Made by a program: the position numbers and the translations under genes | Assembly (NCBI GenBank): GCA_016218825.1 | Contig: JACRCV010000075.1 | Location: 62,001 to 126,000 of the forward strand | From: Deltaproteobacteria bacterium | Lineage (GTDB): Bacteria; Myxococcota; XYA12-FULL-58-9 | DNA length: 64,000 bases | Reading direction: 5' to 3' | The notes under the pieces: model-generated | Databases searched by the model: none | What the model was told of the DNA's origin: nothing | Seen by the model: the letters and a program-made list of their open reading frames with translations, nothing else | Shown: in pieces, positions 38,893 through 52,500 of the stretch | How positions within the stretch are numbered: the stretch's first letter is position 1 | How the letters are laid out: the number at the start of each line of letters is the position of its first letter

Positions 38893-40454
38893 TGAACATG
38901 CGGCACCTCCTCATCGGTCTCTTTGCGCTCGCGGCGGCGGGCGGCTGCGGCAAGTCGCTGCAGTTGAATCTGGTGGTCAACGATCCGTGCAACCAGCGGG
39001 TGTTGGGGGACACGACCCTCGGGATCAGCCACATCGAGCTGTCGATCGCGGCGCCGGACTTAGTCGCCCCGGAGGGCACGACGTGGTCGCGGGCCGAAGG
39101 GCAAGGGGAGGCGCCCGGCATCACCCCGGTGGCGAACGCCACCGTGACCGTCGAGGGGCGCGCCGCCAACGGCGCCGGCGCCCCGGCGGACGTGCTCGCG
39201 GCGATCGGGGTCGGCTACGTCGATCTCACCGGCAAGGACACCGACGTCGTCGACCTCCAGGTCGTCTTCGGGCGCATCGACCGGTTCATGAACACCACCG
39301 ACGCCGCCGCGGCCTCCGACGGCACCGTGCGTTGCACCGCGCTGTCGGCCGAGCGACGCGGCCACACCGCCAGCCTGTTGCCGGACGGAAGGGTCTTCAT
39401 CGCCGGCGGCGAGGCGGTCAAACCGTCGGCGACCACGTTCTGGGAGACGACGGAGTACTTCGAGCCGACGACCGGGTTGTTTGAGCGCGGCCCCAACATG
39501 AAGTGGGTCCGCAAGGCGCACACCGCGACGGTGCTGAACGACGGCCGCGTCCTGTTGACCGGCGGCGTCGGCCTGAACGGCACCAGCGTCGACACCTGGA
39601 AGGTGGCGTTGATCTACAACCCGACCACCGGCGCGTTCGACAACCCCATCCCGATGAAGGCACAGCGCGCCAACCACACCGCGACCCTGCTCGATGACGG
39701 CCGGGTGCTGGTGGCCGGCGGGACACAGGGCACCCATGACCTCGACACCACCGAGATCTTCGATCCGACCTCCGGAGCTTTCTGCGACGGGCCACAGCTG
39801 AAGCCGCCGTCGGGCGCCGCCCAGCCGCGCGCGTTCCACAGCGCGGTGCGCGTCGGCAGGTCTCAGGTCGCGCTGATCGGTGGTCAGGGCGCCGGGCAGC
39901 TCCTGTCGTCGGTTCACTTCGTCGAGGTCGTTGGCTGCGGCGGCTCGGTGGCCGCCGGACAGAGCTTGAGCAAGGCCCGGAGCAACGCGGTCGCCGCGCT
40001 CATTCCCGGCAAGGACGCGGTGGTCGTGGCCGGCGGCTTCGACGCGGTCGTGACCGCGATCGAGAACGGCAAGGGCATCGATTCGGTCGAGGTCATCAAG
40101 CTCTCGCCGCAGAACCTCGGCCAGTCGACCGTCGACTGCAGCACCCTGCGCCTGCTGTCGGCGCGCGGCGCGGCGGCCGCGGCCGAGGTCCCCGGCGGCC
40201 TGTTGGTGGCGGGGGGGCTCGGGGCCACCGGTCTCGGGCAGAACACCGCCGAGACCATTCGCTACGGCGACATCGGCACCTGCGAGCTGGCGTTTACGGC
40301 CACGGCGGGCGGCCTCGGGGTCCCTCGCGCCGGGTCGCAGGCGACGCTGATGGTGGGCGGCGACGTCTTGCTGTCCGGGGGATTCAACACCGACGGCGGC
40401 AGCACGGTGACGCAGCCCCAGGCTCAGGGCGAGATCTACGTGCGGCGCCGCTGA
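38892..40454 (+). CDS. Kelch-repeat lipoprotein
   Basis: A 520-residue lipoprotein with lipobox AGGC (Cys19). From about residue 115 to the end it holds seven kelch-like motifs, each a stretch such as HTASLLPDGRVFIAGGE, HTATVLNDGRVLLTGG or HTATLLDDGRVLVAGG; the later ones are degenerate. Seven motifs would close one seven-bladed beta-propeller, a binding rather than catalytic fold. Start ATG overlaps the PEGA gene stop (TGATG). Cell-surface or periplasmic location is inferred. Confidence 0.8.
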   Translation: MNMRHLLIGLFALAAAGGCGKSLQLNLVVNDPCNQRVLGDTTLGISHIELSIAAPDLVAPEGTTWSRAEGQGEAPGITPVANATVTVEGRAANGAGAPADVLAAIGVGYVDLTGKDTDVVDLQVVFGRIDRFMNTTDAAAASDGTVRCTALSAERRGHTASLLPDGRVFIAGGEAVKPSATTFWETTEYFEPTTGLFERGPNMKWVRKAHTATVLNDGRVLLTGGVGLNGTSVDTWKVALIYNPTTGAFDNPIPMKAQRANHTATLLDDGRVLVAGGTQGTHDLDTTEIFDPTSGAFCDGPQLKPPSGAAQPRAFHSAVRVGRSQVALIGGQGAGQLLSSVHFVEVVGCGGSVAAGQSLSKARSNAVAALIPGKDAVVVAGGFDAVVTAIENGKGIDSVEVIKLSPQNLGQSTVDCSTLRLLSARGAAAAAEVPGGLLVAGGLGATGLGQNTAETIRYGDIGTCELAFTATAGGLGVPRAGSQATLMVGGDVLLSGGFNTDGGSTVTQPQAQGEIYVRRR

Positions 40455-40540
40455 TGCGGCGCGGTCCATCACCCTTCGGGAAATGTCAAGCGTGACGGCG
40501 GCCCGACCCGCGATCGGCGCTCGCGAGGCCGCTTCTTTCT

Positions 40541-40570
40541 TTGGAACGGCGCCGAATTCCCCAGTAGACT
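40541..40570 (+). promoter_or_regulatory. Possible promoter of the giant surface protein gene
   Basis: TTGGAA (40541-40546), an 18-base spacer and TAGACT (40565-40570), each matching four of six consensus positions, end 28 bases before ATG 40598. The gap after the kelch gene is 143 bases. The match is modest. Confidence 0.35.
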
Positions 40571-40597
40571 TGGCGCATTCGAGCTCCACTTGGCGGG

Positions 40598-43500
40598 ATG
40601 GAAACCACCGGTGCCGTGAAGGGCGATCTCGTCCATAGGGTCGTCGGGGGAAGGCTCGTCCGGGTTTCGGTCCTCGGCGTTGCGGTGCTCGGCGCTGTCG
40701 CGCCCGCCTATGCCGACGTCGAAGGGACCGCCCCAGCCAAGGTGGGGAATTGGCGGCTCTACGGCGGCCACTCGGCGCTCGGCGCCGCGCTGATGGTGCC
40801 CGGTCCGAGCCGCGCCGAGGTCAACAGCGTCTTGTTGCCGAGCGCGACCTCCGAGGTCACCGATCTGCCTTACGACGCCGAGGTCGCGGCGGCCTATCTG
40901 TTCTGGAGCGGCTCGCTCACCTATCTCGACCGCTCCGGGCCGCCGGACCCGCCCGACCGCGAGGTCGACTTCACCGCCGCGGACGGTACGTTCTACAACG
41001 ACTTGTCGGTCGACACCGACTACACCGGCTTTGGCCGCTGCGCGACGGTCGCGGGGTTGGGGGGATTCTTCTATTGCCGGCGGGACGTGACCGACCTCAT
41101 CCAGGCGCAAGGCCCGGGTAACGCCAACGGCATCTACAGCGTCGGGGACCTGCGGGCCGATCCCGGCACGTTCGATCCGAGCGATCCGCAGTTCGTCAAC
41201 TCGCAGGCCAAGTACGCCAACTGGTCGTTGGTGATCGTGTGGAAAGCGGCGAGCGAGACGGTGCGCCGCGACGTCGTGCTCTACGACGGCTTCTTGCGCC
41301 TCGACGAGGTCGTGCCGCGCGCGAACGATCCGACGCCGCTGGGGGTGTACAGCTTCACGGTCGCCGACTTCGTGGTCGGCAGTCCGGCGCTCGGCCGCCT
41401 CACGGTGTTCGCCATGGAGGGAGATCGGCAGCTGGGCGTACCGCCGCAGGATCTGACCGGGTGTCCGTCGTGCTGGGACGGCCTGTCGTTCCGTGCGCAG
41501 AGCGCCGCGAGCCCGACGATGCTCGCGAACGGCATGAACCCGCGTTACAACAGCTTCAACTCGTCCTCCGACGTCAGCACCGACATCGACACCTACTCGC
41601 TCGGCGGGCTCATCGGCACCGGGGACACGAGCGCGACCTTGACGATGTTGAGCGGCGACGGCGCCGTCGACGTCGCCTACAACCAGGGGAACGGCGAGAG
41701 CTTCAACGTCGGCTGGGTCGTGATGACGATCGACACCTTGACGCCCAACTTCGCCGGCTCGCAGACCCGCAAGACGGTGCTGCCGGCGAACGCCGGCCCC
41801 GGGCAGCGGCTCTACTATCTGATCGACGTCGTGAACCAGGGCTCGGCGGCGGCGACCGGCGTCGTTGTCAAGGACAGCATCCCGGCCGGTAGCCGCTACC
41901 TCGCCGGCTCGACCCGGGTGAACGGGGTGCCGCGCGCCGACGTCGGCGGCACGAGCCCGCTCTTGGCAGGGCTGAGCCTGGGGACGATCGGCGACGCGCA
42001 CAGCGGCGGCAACAGCCGCCAGGTGACCTTCGAGGTCGAGGTCGAGGCGGCGGCGTGCGGCGGCGTGGTCGACAACTACGCGACGGTGCTGTCGAACGAG
42101 ACCGATCCGGTGACGCTCGGCCCGGCCCGGACGACGGTCTCGACCTCGGTGTTGGACCCGCCGACCAAAGCGGTGGCCTTCGTCTCTGCGCCGCCGGTGG
42201 GCCCGGGCTCGACCTTCGCCTACACCATCGATCTCGGCAACTCGGGGTCGAGCGCGGCGTCCGGCGTCAAGGTCAGCGATCCGTTGCCGCCCTACGTCCG
42301 CGTCGCCAGCGTCCTCGCGACCAGCGGCGGCTGGAGCTTGAGCGGCAACACCTTGACGGTCACCAACATCGACGTGCCGGCGAGCGGCAGCGCCCAGGTG
42401 GTGGTGGTCGGTCTCGTGCTCTCGGTCGCCGAGCTCCAGGCGGCCGGGGTCAGCGAATCGAGCATCGACGGCCTGCTGGTCTCCAACCAGGCGACGGTGT
42501 CGGGCGGCTGCGCACCGGATCAGGTGACCGACGACCCCGAAAGCGGCGGTCTGCAGCCGACGACGTTCTCCCTGACCTACGCGCCGATCCTCGGCAGCTC
42601 GAGCAAGACCGGCGTCGATCTGAACGGCGGCGCGCTCGAGCCCGGCGACGTCATCCGCTACACGGTCACGGCGCGCAACACCGGCAACCGCGCCGTCGAG
42701 GTGGTGCTCACCGACGGCATCCCGGCGAACACCAGCTACGTGCCGGGCTCGACGAAGCTCGACGGGCTCTCGGTGCCCGACGTCGGCGGCACGAGCGCGC
42801 TCTTAGCCGGCTACTCGCTCGGGATCCTCGGGTACGTCGGTGACAACGATCGGGTCGTGAGCTTCGAGGTCAGCGTCCCGGCGCTGGCGGCGAACGGCGC
42901 GGTAGTCACCAATCAGGCGACGCTGTCGGTGCCGCAGGTGCCGGCGGCCGGCGTCCAGGTGAGCTCGGCGCCGCTCGTCGTCCGCGCCGCCCCCGACCTG
43001 TCCACGTCGACGAAGACGGTGCTCGATCAGACCGCGCCGTTCGGGGTCTACATCCCCGGTGATCTAGTCACCTACACCATCACCGTGGTGAACAGCGGCA
43101 ATCGGCCGGCGACCAACGTCGCGGTGCAAGACGAGCTGCCGGTGGAGGTCGAGGTCATCGCGGTGAGCGGCGGCGGCGTGGTCGGGGCCGGGAGCGTCAG
43201 CTGGCCGACGCGCGCGTCGCTCGCTGCCGGCGGCACGCTCACCTACACGATTCAGGCGCGCCTCGCGCCCCTGATCGACAACGGCGTCGTGGTGACGAAC
43301 CTCGGTCGGATCGCGTGCGCCGAGCTCGTGGAGACCACGGTCAGCGCCGGCGTCACGATCACCAGCGGCCCGCACCTCGCGGTGACGAAGATCGACGTGC
43401 ACCCGTCGTCGCCGCCGCGCCCCGGTGACGGGGTCAGCTACCGCATTCGGATCGAGAACGACGGCACCGCGATCGCCCGGGACCTGCAGGTCACCGACGA

Positions 43501-46500
43501 TCTGGATGTGTCGCTGACCAACGTCAGCGCCCCGGGCGCGTCGGTCAGCGGCCGGCGGATCACGTGGAGCGCGGCGTCCGACGCCAGGCTCGCGAGCCTG
43601 TTGCCGGGGGCCGCGACCAGCATCGAGCTCGTCGTCAGCGCCGCGCTCTCGTCACCGCTCGCGAACGGCACCGTGGTCGCGAACCAGGCCGCGGTGGCGG
43701 CGCTCGGGATCGGCGCGATCCTCTCCGATGACCCCGACGTCGGCGGCAGCGCCGACCCGACGACCTTTGTCGTGGTGTCGCAAGCGACCTTGAGCTTCAG
43801 CAAGCGGGTCGAGGACCGCTCGCCGACGACGCCCTATCAGCCCGGGGATCGGGTGCGCTACACGTTGACGCTGACCGCGGGCGGTGACGCGCCGCTCACC
43901 GACGTGGTGGTCACCGACCCGGTCGACACCGCGCTCGGCAACGTCAGCGTCAGCGGTGGCTCGACGCGCGCCGGCGTCGTCACCTGGTCGGCGGCGACCG
44001 GCTCGCCTTCCCTCAGCCGTTTGAGCCCGGGTCAGGGCGCGTCCCTCGTCTTCGAGGCGGTGATCGGCGCCAACGTCGCCGACGCCACCGTGGTCTCGAA
44101 CCAGGCGCAGGCGGCGAGCGTCGAGCTCGGGCAGGCGATCCTCTCCGACGGCGATGCGGCGGCCGCCGGCGCCCAGCCGACCCGCTTCCAGGTGGTGAGC
44201 AAACCCCGCCTGGCGCTGGTGAAGGCCGTGGCGTTGGTGGCCGACGCCAACGGCGAGTTCAACCCCGGCGACACCGTGGCCTACACCCTGACGCTCTCCA
44301 ACCGCGGCACCGCGGCGGCGACCGGGGTCGTGCTGACCGACACCTTCGACGGGCGCTTGACGCTCACCGACGCCGCCGGGGGCGTCGCCAGCGGCAACCT
44401 CGTGACCTGGGCGTTCGTCGACGCGTTGGCGCCGGGCGCGTCGCGCACCGTGGTCCCGCAGCTGAAGATCGCGCGGCCGCTCGACAACGGCGTCGAGATT
44501 GGCAACCAGGGGGCGGTCTTGTGTGCCGAAGCGCCGGGTCCGGAGCCGTCGGACGATCCGAGCTTGCCCGGCACCGCCGACGTCACCGTGTTCCGCATTC
44601 GCTCGCGCCCCGATTTCTCGCGAACCACGAAGACGGTGACCGACATCACCGGCGATCCACTGGTGACGCGGCCGGGCGACAGGCTGGCGTACACCGTGGT
44701 CGTCGAGAACAGCGGCGACGCGGACGCCGATCTGGTGGTGGTCGAGGACCCGCTGTCCCCGGAGGTGACCGTCGCCGTTCCCGCCAACGCGCGCCTCGAC
44801 GGCAATCGGTTGCTATGGGACGTGTCGACCGAGCCGGCGTTGGCGCGGCTGGCCGCCGGCGCCGCGAAGACGCTGACCTTCGAGGCGACGGTGAACAGCC
44901 CGCTGGCGAACGGCACCCGGGTGGCGAACCAGGCGGCGGTGCACAGCGACGAGGTGGCGCTCGCGGCGCTCTCGGACGATCCGGCGACCGCGGCCGTCGA
45001 CGACGAGACCGTGGTCAACGTCGTCAGCACCGCGGATCTCGGCGCCTCGACCAAGACCGTGACCTCGCTGACCGGGGTGCCGATCGTGAGCGCGCGGCCC
45101 AACACCACGGTGCGCTACACCATCACCGTGGTGAGCCGCGGCGACGCGCCGGCCACGAACGTCGTCGTCAACGACGCGGTGCACAGCGCCCTCGACATCG
45201 TCAGCGCCCCGGGCGGCAGCATCGACGCCGGCGCCCACGCCATTCGCTTTGCCGCCGACACCACCCCGGCGTTGGCGTCGCTCGCGCCCGGGGCCAACGT
45301 GGTGTTGACCTTCGACGCCCGCCTGCAGACGCCGCTCGATGACGGCCTGGTGATCGCCAACCAGGGCTCGATCAGCGCCGCCGGGATCGCGGCGCCGGTG
45401 TTGACCGACGCCAACCCGACGACGCTCGCCAAAGAGGAGACCCTGCTGACGGTCACCGCGAGCCCGGACCTGTCGGGGTGCACCGCGGTCTTCGTGAACC
45501 CCGGCACCGGGCAGGTGTTGAGCGCGGCGCGGCCGGGGGACGCGGTGCGGATGCTGATCACCCTGGTGAACCGCGGCGACGGCATCGCGCGCGGCGTGCG
45601 GGTGACCGACACCGTCGACCTGAGCCTATTGACCAACGTGACGGTGCGCGACGGCGGCGCGCTCGCCGGCAACGTGGCGAGCTTCAGCGTCGCCGAGGTC
45701 CGCCCCGGGACCGACGTGCAGTTGCGGATCGACGCCCGTTTGCGGTCGCCGCTCGATCCGACGACGCTCGTGAACCAGGCCGCGGTGCTGCTCGGCAGCG
45801 CCGGCGCGATCCTCACCGACGATCCGGCGCAGCCGGGGACGGCCGACCCAACGCGGCTGCCGATCCTCAGCGCCGCGACCCTCGATCTGTCCACCAAGGA
45901 CGTCGTGACCGCGGTGGGCGGCGGCATCGCCGGGCCCGGCGAAACCATCACCTACAGCATCGACGTGCGGAACACCGGCGACGCCAACGCCCACGACGTC
46001 GTGCTGACCGACGCTCTGAGCACGGATCTGGAGCTCGTCGCCGCCAGCGGCAACGGCGTCTACGATCCGGCGAGCCGGAAGGTCGTCTGGAGCGCGCCGC
46101 TCGTCGCCGGCGGCGGCCACCTCGTGCTCACGGTGACCGCGCGGGTCCAGGCGACCACCCCGAACGGGCGGGTGATCGAGAACCGGGGTGAGCTCGCCGG
46201 GCAGGGCCTGCCGCTCGTGTACACCGACGATCGACTCACCGGGACTCCGGACTCGCCGACACGGGTCACGGTGCGTGCGCTGCCGAGCTTCTCGGTGTTC
46301 CAGAAGGTCGTCGAGCTCCTGGATCAGCAGACGCCGGGTCGGTTGGCGCCCGGCGATCGGCTGCGTTACACGCTGATCCTGCAGAACAAGGGCAACGCCG
46401 CGGCGACCAACGTCGAGGTGCGGGATCTGATCGACCCGACGCTCCTGACCGAGCTGTCGCCGGTCACGCCGTTCACGGTCGTCGGCAACGAGGTGGTCTT

Positions 46501-49500
46501 CGATGCCGCGACTGTGCCGGCGCTGGCCCTGGTCGCTCCGGAGCAGCGCCTCGAGGTGGTGTTCGAGGCCAGGGTCGTCGCCAACGTCGCCGACAGCACG
46601 CCGATCGCCAACCAGGCGTTCGTGAGCAGCGCCGAGGTCGAGGGCGCCACCTCGAGCGATGACCCGGCGACGTCGGCGCCTCAGGACGCGACCACGGTCA
46701 CCGTGCGCTATCCGCAGCTCGAGCTCGTCAAGAGCGTGCGCGATCTGAACGGCGGCGAGGTGTGGCCGGGTGACAGTCTGGCGTTCACGATCTCGGTCAA
46801 GAACCGGGGGAGCGTGACCGCCTCCGACGTCGTGGTCAGCGACGCTCTGACGCCGGAGGCCGTGTCGCTCCTCACCGCCATCGATGCGCCCGGGGCGACG
46901 CACAGCGGCCAGACCTACAAATGGACGCTCCGGGAGCTCGCGGCCGGCGCGGTTGCGACCGTGGGGCTCGACGCCCGCGTCGCCGAAAACGCGACCCACG
47001 GTGCGAGCGCGACCAACCGCGCGAGCGCCAAGCCCAACGGGGCCCCCGAGGCCACGAGCAACGTGGTGTCGTTTGCGGTCGTGTCGCTGCCGCGCCTCGA
47101 GGACGCCACGCTCATCGTCAGCAGCGCGTCGCGGCGGGTCGCGCCGGAAGAGATCCTGACGTACACCTTCGTGATCCCGAACAAGGGCCAGGCGGCGGCG
47201 ACCGACGTCGTCGTGACGGACGCCCTCGATCCGACGCTCGAGATCATCGCGCTCAGTGACGGCGGGATCGCGAGCAGTCAAAGCGCGTCGTGGCGGCTCG
47301 GCTCGATCGGGGTGGGCGAGACCAGGCGCTTGGAGCTGCAGGCCCGGGTGCGCGCCGACGCCGCCGACGGCGTCACCATCGCCAACCAAGGTTTCATCAC
47401 CGCGCGCCAGATCTCCGGGCCGCTGCCGACCGACGATCCGGGCACGGTCGCCCCCGATGACCCGACCACGGTCGCGGTCGTCGCCCGACCGGCGCTGGCA
47501 AAGAGCACGCTGCAGGCGACCGATCTGAACGGTGGGGTCGCGGCCGCCGGCGATCGGATCCGCTACGAGCTGGTGGTGCACAACACCGGCACCATCCGGG
47601 CGACCGGCGTGGGCGTCCGCCTGGCGTTGCCGCCGTACACCGGCTACGTCGCCGGCAGCACGCAGCTGAACGGCGTCGCGATCCCGGACGCCGGCGGTCA
47701 GGCACCGGTGCTCGCCGGTGTGCCGCTGCAGTCGGGGCGGGGTGACGCGGCGCCCGGGGTCGTGCTCGCCGATGACCTCAAGGCGCCGCAGGACGAGCTG
47801 GCGGTGCTGAGCTTCGAGGTCCAGCTCGATCCGCGGGTCCTGCCCGGGGTGGTGATCTCGGCCCAGGCCGAGATCAGCTGCGCCGAGCTGCCGCTGGTGC
47901 TCAGCGACAACCCGGCGACCGACTCGGTCTCGGGAGATCCGACGCTCGTGGTCGTGGGCGGCGGCGCCGAGCTCGTGGTGACCAAGAGCGTCGAGCTGTT
48001 GCGCGACCTGCCGCCAAACGGCCGCGCCGACGTCGGCGACCGGCTGCGCTACGTGCTGTCGGTGACGAACGGCGGCGACGGGACGGCGGCGGCGACCGTC
48101 CTCGTGGATCGCTTGCCGGCGACCCTGTCGGTGCCGACCGCGGCGTTGGCGCTCCAGGGCAGGTCGCTGACGGTAGCGGCGGGGGATGACGACGGCGAGA
48201 TCAGCGCCGACGGGGTCGTGACCGTTCGGCTCGGTGAGCTGGCGCGCGGCCAGGGGCAACGGGTGGTGGTCGACGCCGACATCGGCAGCGGCCCCGTGGT
48301 GGTCAATCAGGCGGAGGTGACGAGCGGCAGCACCACCTGGCTCTCCGACGCCGACCCGATGCTCGCCGGGATCCAGGCGACGGTGACCGTGGTCGACAGC
48401 GCCACACCGCTGTTGGATCTGAGCCTGACCGCGAACGACGAGAACGGCGGGGTCGTCGAGGCGTCGGACAAGATCGCCTTCGCGCTCGAGGTCGTGAACC
48501 GGGGCGCGACCGCGGTCCACGACGTCATCCTCGAGGCGCGCCGCCCGACGCTGACGGCGGCGCCGGTCGTGGCCGCGTCCGAGCGAGCAACGCTCACGAG
48601 CGCTGACCCGCCAGCCTGGACTTTGTCCACCCTCGGGCCCGGCGAGCGGGTGCGGCTGAGCTTCGAGAGCACCGTCAACCCGGACGCGACAAGCGGCGAC
48701 GTGGTCGCCACCGGGGCCGAGGCGACCCTCACCGGCGCCAGCTTCGCGAGCCCCGACGTGGAGTTGATGGTGGGAGGCGGCGTCGGCACCGGCGGCTTCT
48801 CGGGGCGGATCTTCCGCGACCACGGCGTCAAGGACGGGGTGTACACCGAGGGCCAAGACGAGGCGCTCACGGGTTTCTCGGTGCTGCTCGTCCCTGAGAG
48901 TCGGCTCGGGGCGGCGGACAGCGACGCTGAGCCGTCGACCCTGGCGGTGCGCAGCATCGGCGTCGGCCGTGACGGCAAGTATCGGCTGGTCGGCGTTCCG
49001 GTGGGCCGCTATCAGCTATGGGCCGCGGCGGCAGACGGGGCGATGTTCGCCGCCAGCCCGACGTTGGCGGCGAGAGGCGGCAGTGGTCAAACCTACGACC
49101 TCGCCGTCGATCCGAGCGGCATCGTGTACCAGGAGGTCGACGGCGCGGCGTTGCCGGTGGCCGGGGCGCGGGTCTTCCTGGTCGACTTCGACACCGGGCA
49201 GGATCTGCCGCGCACCGCGATGTTCGGTGGCCAGCAAGGGCAGGTGACCACCGGCCAGGGGTTCTACCGCTTCGACGTTCGGGCGTCGGCGCTGCCGCGT
49301 CGGCTCTACATTCGAATCGAGCCGCCGTCGGCGAGCTTCGTCTTTCCGTCGGTGGTGTTCCCGCCCGAAGGTGTCAGCGCCGATAGCCGCTGGGGAAGCC
49401 CGGCGACCGCCGACGCCGGCGGTCGCATCGTGCCGTCGGACATCCCCGATCTGACCGCGGACCACCGCTACTTCCTGCGCTTCGATCTGGACGCCGGCTC

Positions 49501-52500
49501 GCCGAACTACACCAACAACCACATTCCGATCGACCGGCTCGATCAGCACATCAAGCTCGTAAAGCAGGCGTCACGGCGCACGGCGCAGATCGGCGAGATC
49601 GTGACTTACAGCGTCCGCATCACCAACCCCCTCGATCGGGAGTTCGTGATCGACGACGCCGGCCAAGGCGGGGTGTGGCTCGTCGACGACTTCCCGGAAG
49701 GCATGCAGTGGGCGCGCGACGAGGCCAGCGTCGTGACGACGATCGCCGGCGGCGCGAGCGAACCGCGGCGCCTGGGAGTGCGGTCGCGGTCCGGCAAGAC
49801 CATCGTCTTCCAGGCGCTGTCGCTGCCGGCCCGTTCGGTGGTCACGGTTCGGTACTACGCGGTGGTCGGGGTGCGCGCCAAGGGCGAGCAGACCAACCGC
49901 GCCCGCTTGGTGGACGCCGGCAACGTTCGGATCTCCAACGAAGCGTCGGCGACCGTGCGGATCGTCGCCGATCCGATCTTCGATCAGGGCACGGTGCTGG
50001 GCCGGGTCTTCTGTGACGACGGCAATGGTGCGATCGACGCCGCCGAGCTCGGGTTGCCGGGAGCGCGGGTGTACCTCGACAACGGCTACTACGTCGACAC
50101 CGACATCGAAGGGAAGTTCCACTTCCGGGGTGTCGATCCGGGCCGTCACCTCATCAAGATCGACCTGAACTCGACGCCGCCGGGGACGACGCCGGCGACC
50201 GACGTCCGCCGCGACTTCTACGTCTCTCGGGGTTTGCTCGCGAAGATCAACTTCGGCCTGCGGTGCGCGTGGAGCGCGGCCCGCCCGACCGAGGTGACCC
50301 TGAAGACGCCGCCGCCGCCGGCGCCGGCAGGGCAAAGCGTGGTGTTGATGGTCGACCGGCTGCAGCCGGGCATCGCGCTCGACGGCGCGGCCCAGGCGTT
50401 GCCGCTCGTCGACGCGGTGCTCACCGCGGTGGGCGACGCGCCCGACTTAGTGACCGCCGGCGTTGAGGTGCCGGGCCCGACGGCGCTGGTGTGGCACACG
50501 CAGGTGGCGGACGCGGTCCGGATCGTCCGCTGGGAGATCTCGGTGTTCGCCGACGACGGGCGCGAGGTGTGGCGGGTCGGGGGCGACGGCCGGCCGCCGG
50601 CGCGGATCCCTTGGCAGATCCTGCCGGCGGATCAACCCCTGACGCCCGGTGCGAGCTACACCTACCGCATCGCGGCGCAAACAGTCGAAGGCGACCTGGG
50701 CGAAGGGCGGTGGCGCCAGCTCTCGTATCAGCTCGGCGGCGCGACCCCGGCCGCCGCCGCGGCGCCCACGGTGTGGAACGGCTTGATGTTCGAGCCGGAC
50801 AGCGACACGCCGACGACCCTGGCGAAGGATCGGGTGCGCGAGCTGGTCACGGCGCTGCGAAAACAGGGCCCGCTGCCGGCGCTGACCCTCGAGGCCCACA
50901 CCTACTTCAACGCCCAGCGCAGCGCCAACCTGCTGCTCAGTCAGCGGCAGGCAGTGGCGCTGCGGGCGCTGCTGGTGGCGGCAGGCTATCCCGAGGTCAA
51001 GATCCGCGCCGTCGGCAAGGGTGACACCGAGCCGCTGGCGCCGAGCGTCACCCGCAAGGCGCGCGAGCTCAATCGGCGCGTCGTCTTGAAGACCGAGCAG
51101 CCGGTCGTGGTCAGAGCGGCGCCGCCGCCGGCGCCCGAGTATGCCGGGGTCGCGATCGTGAACGGTGAGGCGCAGATCCTCGACGAACAGCGTTTCGAGC
51201 GCGAGCTGCCGGTGGATGTAGGGACGGCGGTGCGCATCGACCTGCGGCAGCAAAACGGGCGCCGGGTCCGGGTCACGCGCGTCTACCCGTTCGCCCAGGT
51301 CGCGTCCGGTGACCGGCCAAGCGTCACGCTCGAGGTCGCCGGGAGCGTGACCGACGGCAGCCTCCGCATAGGGTCGGACACCGTGCCGCTGGCGCTGGCC
51401 GTCGCCAGCTGCGACCTCGAGAATGGGGCGCTGGGCTTAAGCGCGACCGGGCTCGAGCCGCCGGCGCGCTTCAAGGTCCGGGCGGCGGTGCCGCTGCGAT
51501 CGTGGCTGGTCCGGATCCTCAACCCGGAGGGCACGGTCTTGAACGATCTCTCGGGCGAGGGTGATCCGCCCGAGATCGTGACCTGGAACGGTCGGAGCAA
51601 CGCCGACGCGGTGGTCGTTCGACCCGCGACCTACAGCTACCGGTGCCTCCTCACCGATCTGGACGGCAACCGGGTGGTCTCGGCGCGGCGGCCGATCATG
51701 GTGGGCGGGGCCGGTGCCAAGCCGACGTACGCGAAGACGCTGCGCGGCGAGCTCTATCCGCGGGCCGAGGGTCTCCAAGCCGAGGTGCTCCGGGAGCTCG
51801 ACCTGGCGGCGGCGGCGGCAAGTGGCGTTGCCGGCGCGCGGCTGCGGGTCGAGGTCCACGACACCGCGGCGGGAGGCAAGCTGCAGGCGCAGATCCGCAC
51901 TGCCCGGCTCGCGGCCGCGTTCAAGGCCGCCCTCGTGGCGCGCGGCGTCGCCGAGTCGAGCATCGACGCGGTCGCGGTGGGCGGCGCCAAGCCGTTGATG
52001 GCGGGCGCCGGGCGGCGCGCCGACGAGATGAACCGGCGCGTCTCGATCGAGGTGGTCGCTGCGGCTGCGCCTGAGCTCTTGGCGATCGTCGAGACCCCGG
52101 CGGCGCCGCACGCCAAGGTCGCCGGCACCGCGCTGCCGGTGGACGCGAGCGGCACCTTCGCCGGCACCGTCGTCGTCGACCCGGACGCGGTGCTGCTCGT
52201 CGATCTATTGGCCGCCGACGGTCGCAGCGGCCTGTTCAACGTCCCGATCTTCGACGGCAAGCCGCTCGGCGCCGCGGTCACCGAGATCCCGCAAGGCCGG
52301 CGGCCGAAGGAGGGTGAGCCGAGGATCGGCAGCGATCCGGCGAGTCTGCGCGCGCCGCAGACGGAGCTCCCGGAGCCGGTGGCCGCGGCACCGGCAAGCG
52401 GCGCGGCGGCGGACAACCTCCCGGTCGAGTTCCACGAGAGCCTCACCGACGACGGGGGGGTGGACGCCGTGGTCGGCTGGCGGCCGGCGATGCCGACCCC

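Noticed and set aside
45626-48856. A 1076-codon open frame on the reverse strand inside the giant gene
   Set aside because: It is Arg/His/Asp-rich, matches no family and mirrors the codon bias of the forward DUF11 repeats. Long antisense frames are expected in GC-rich DNA.
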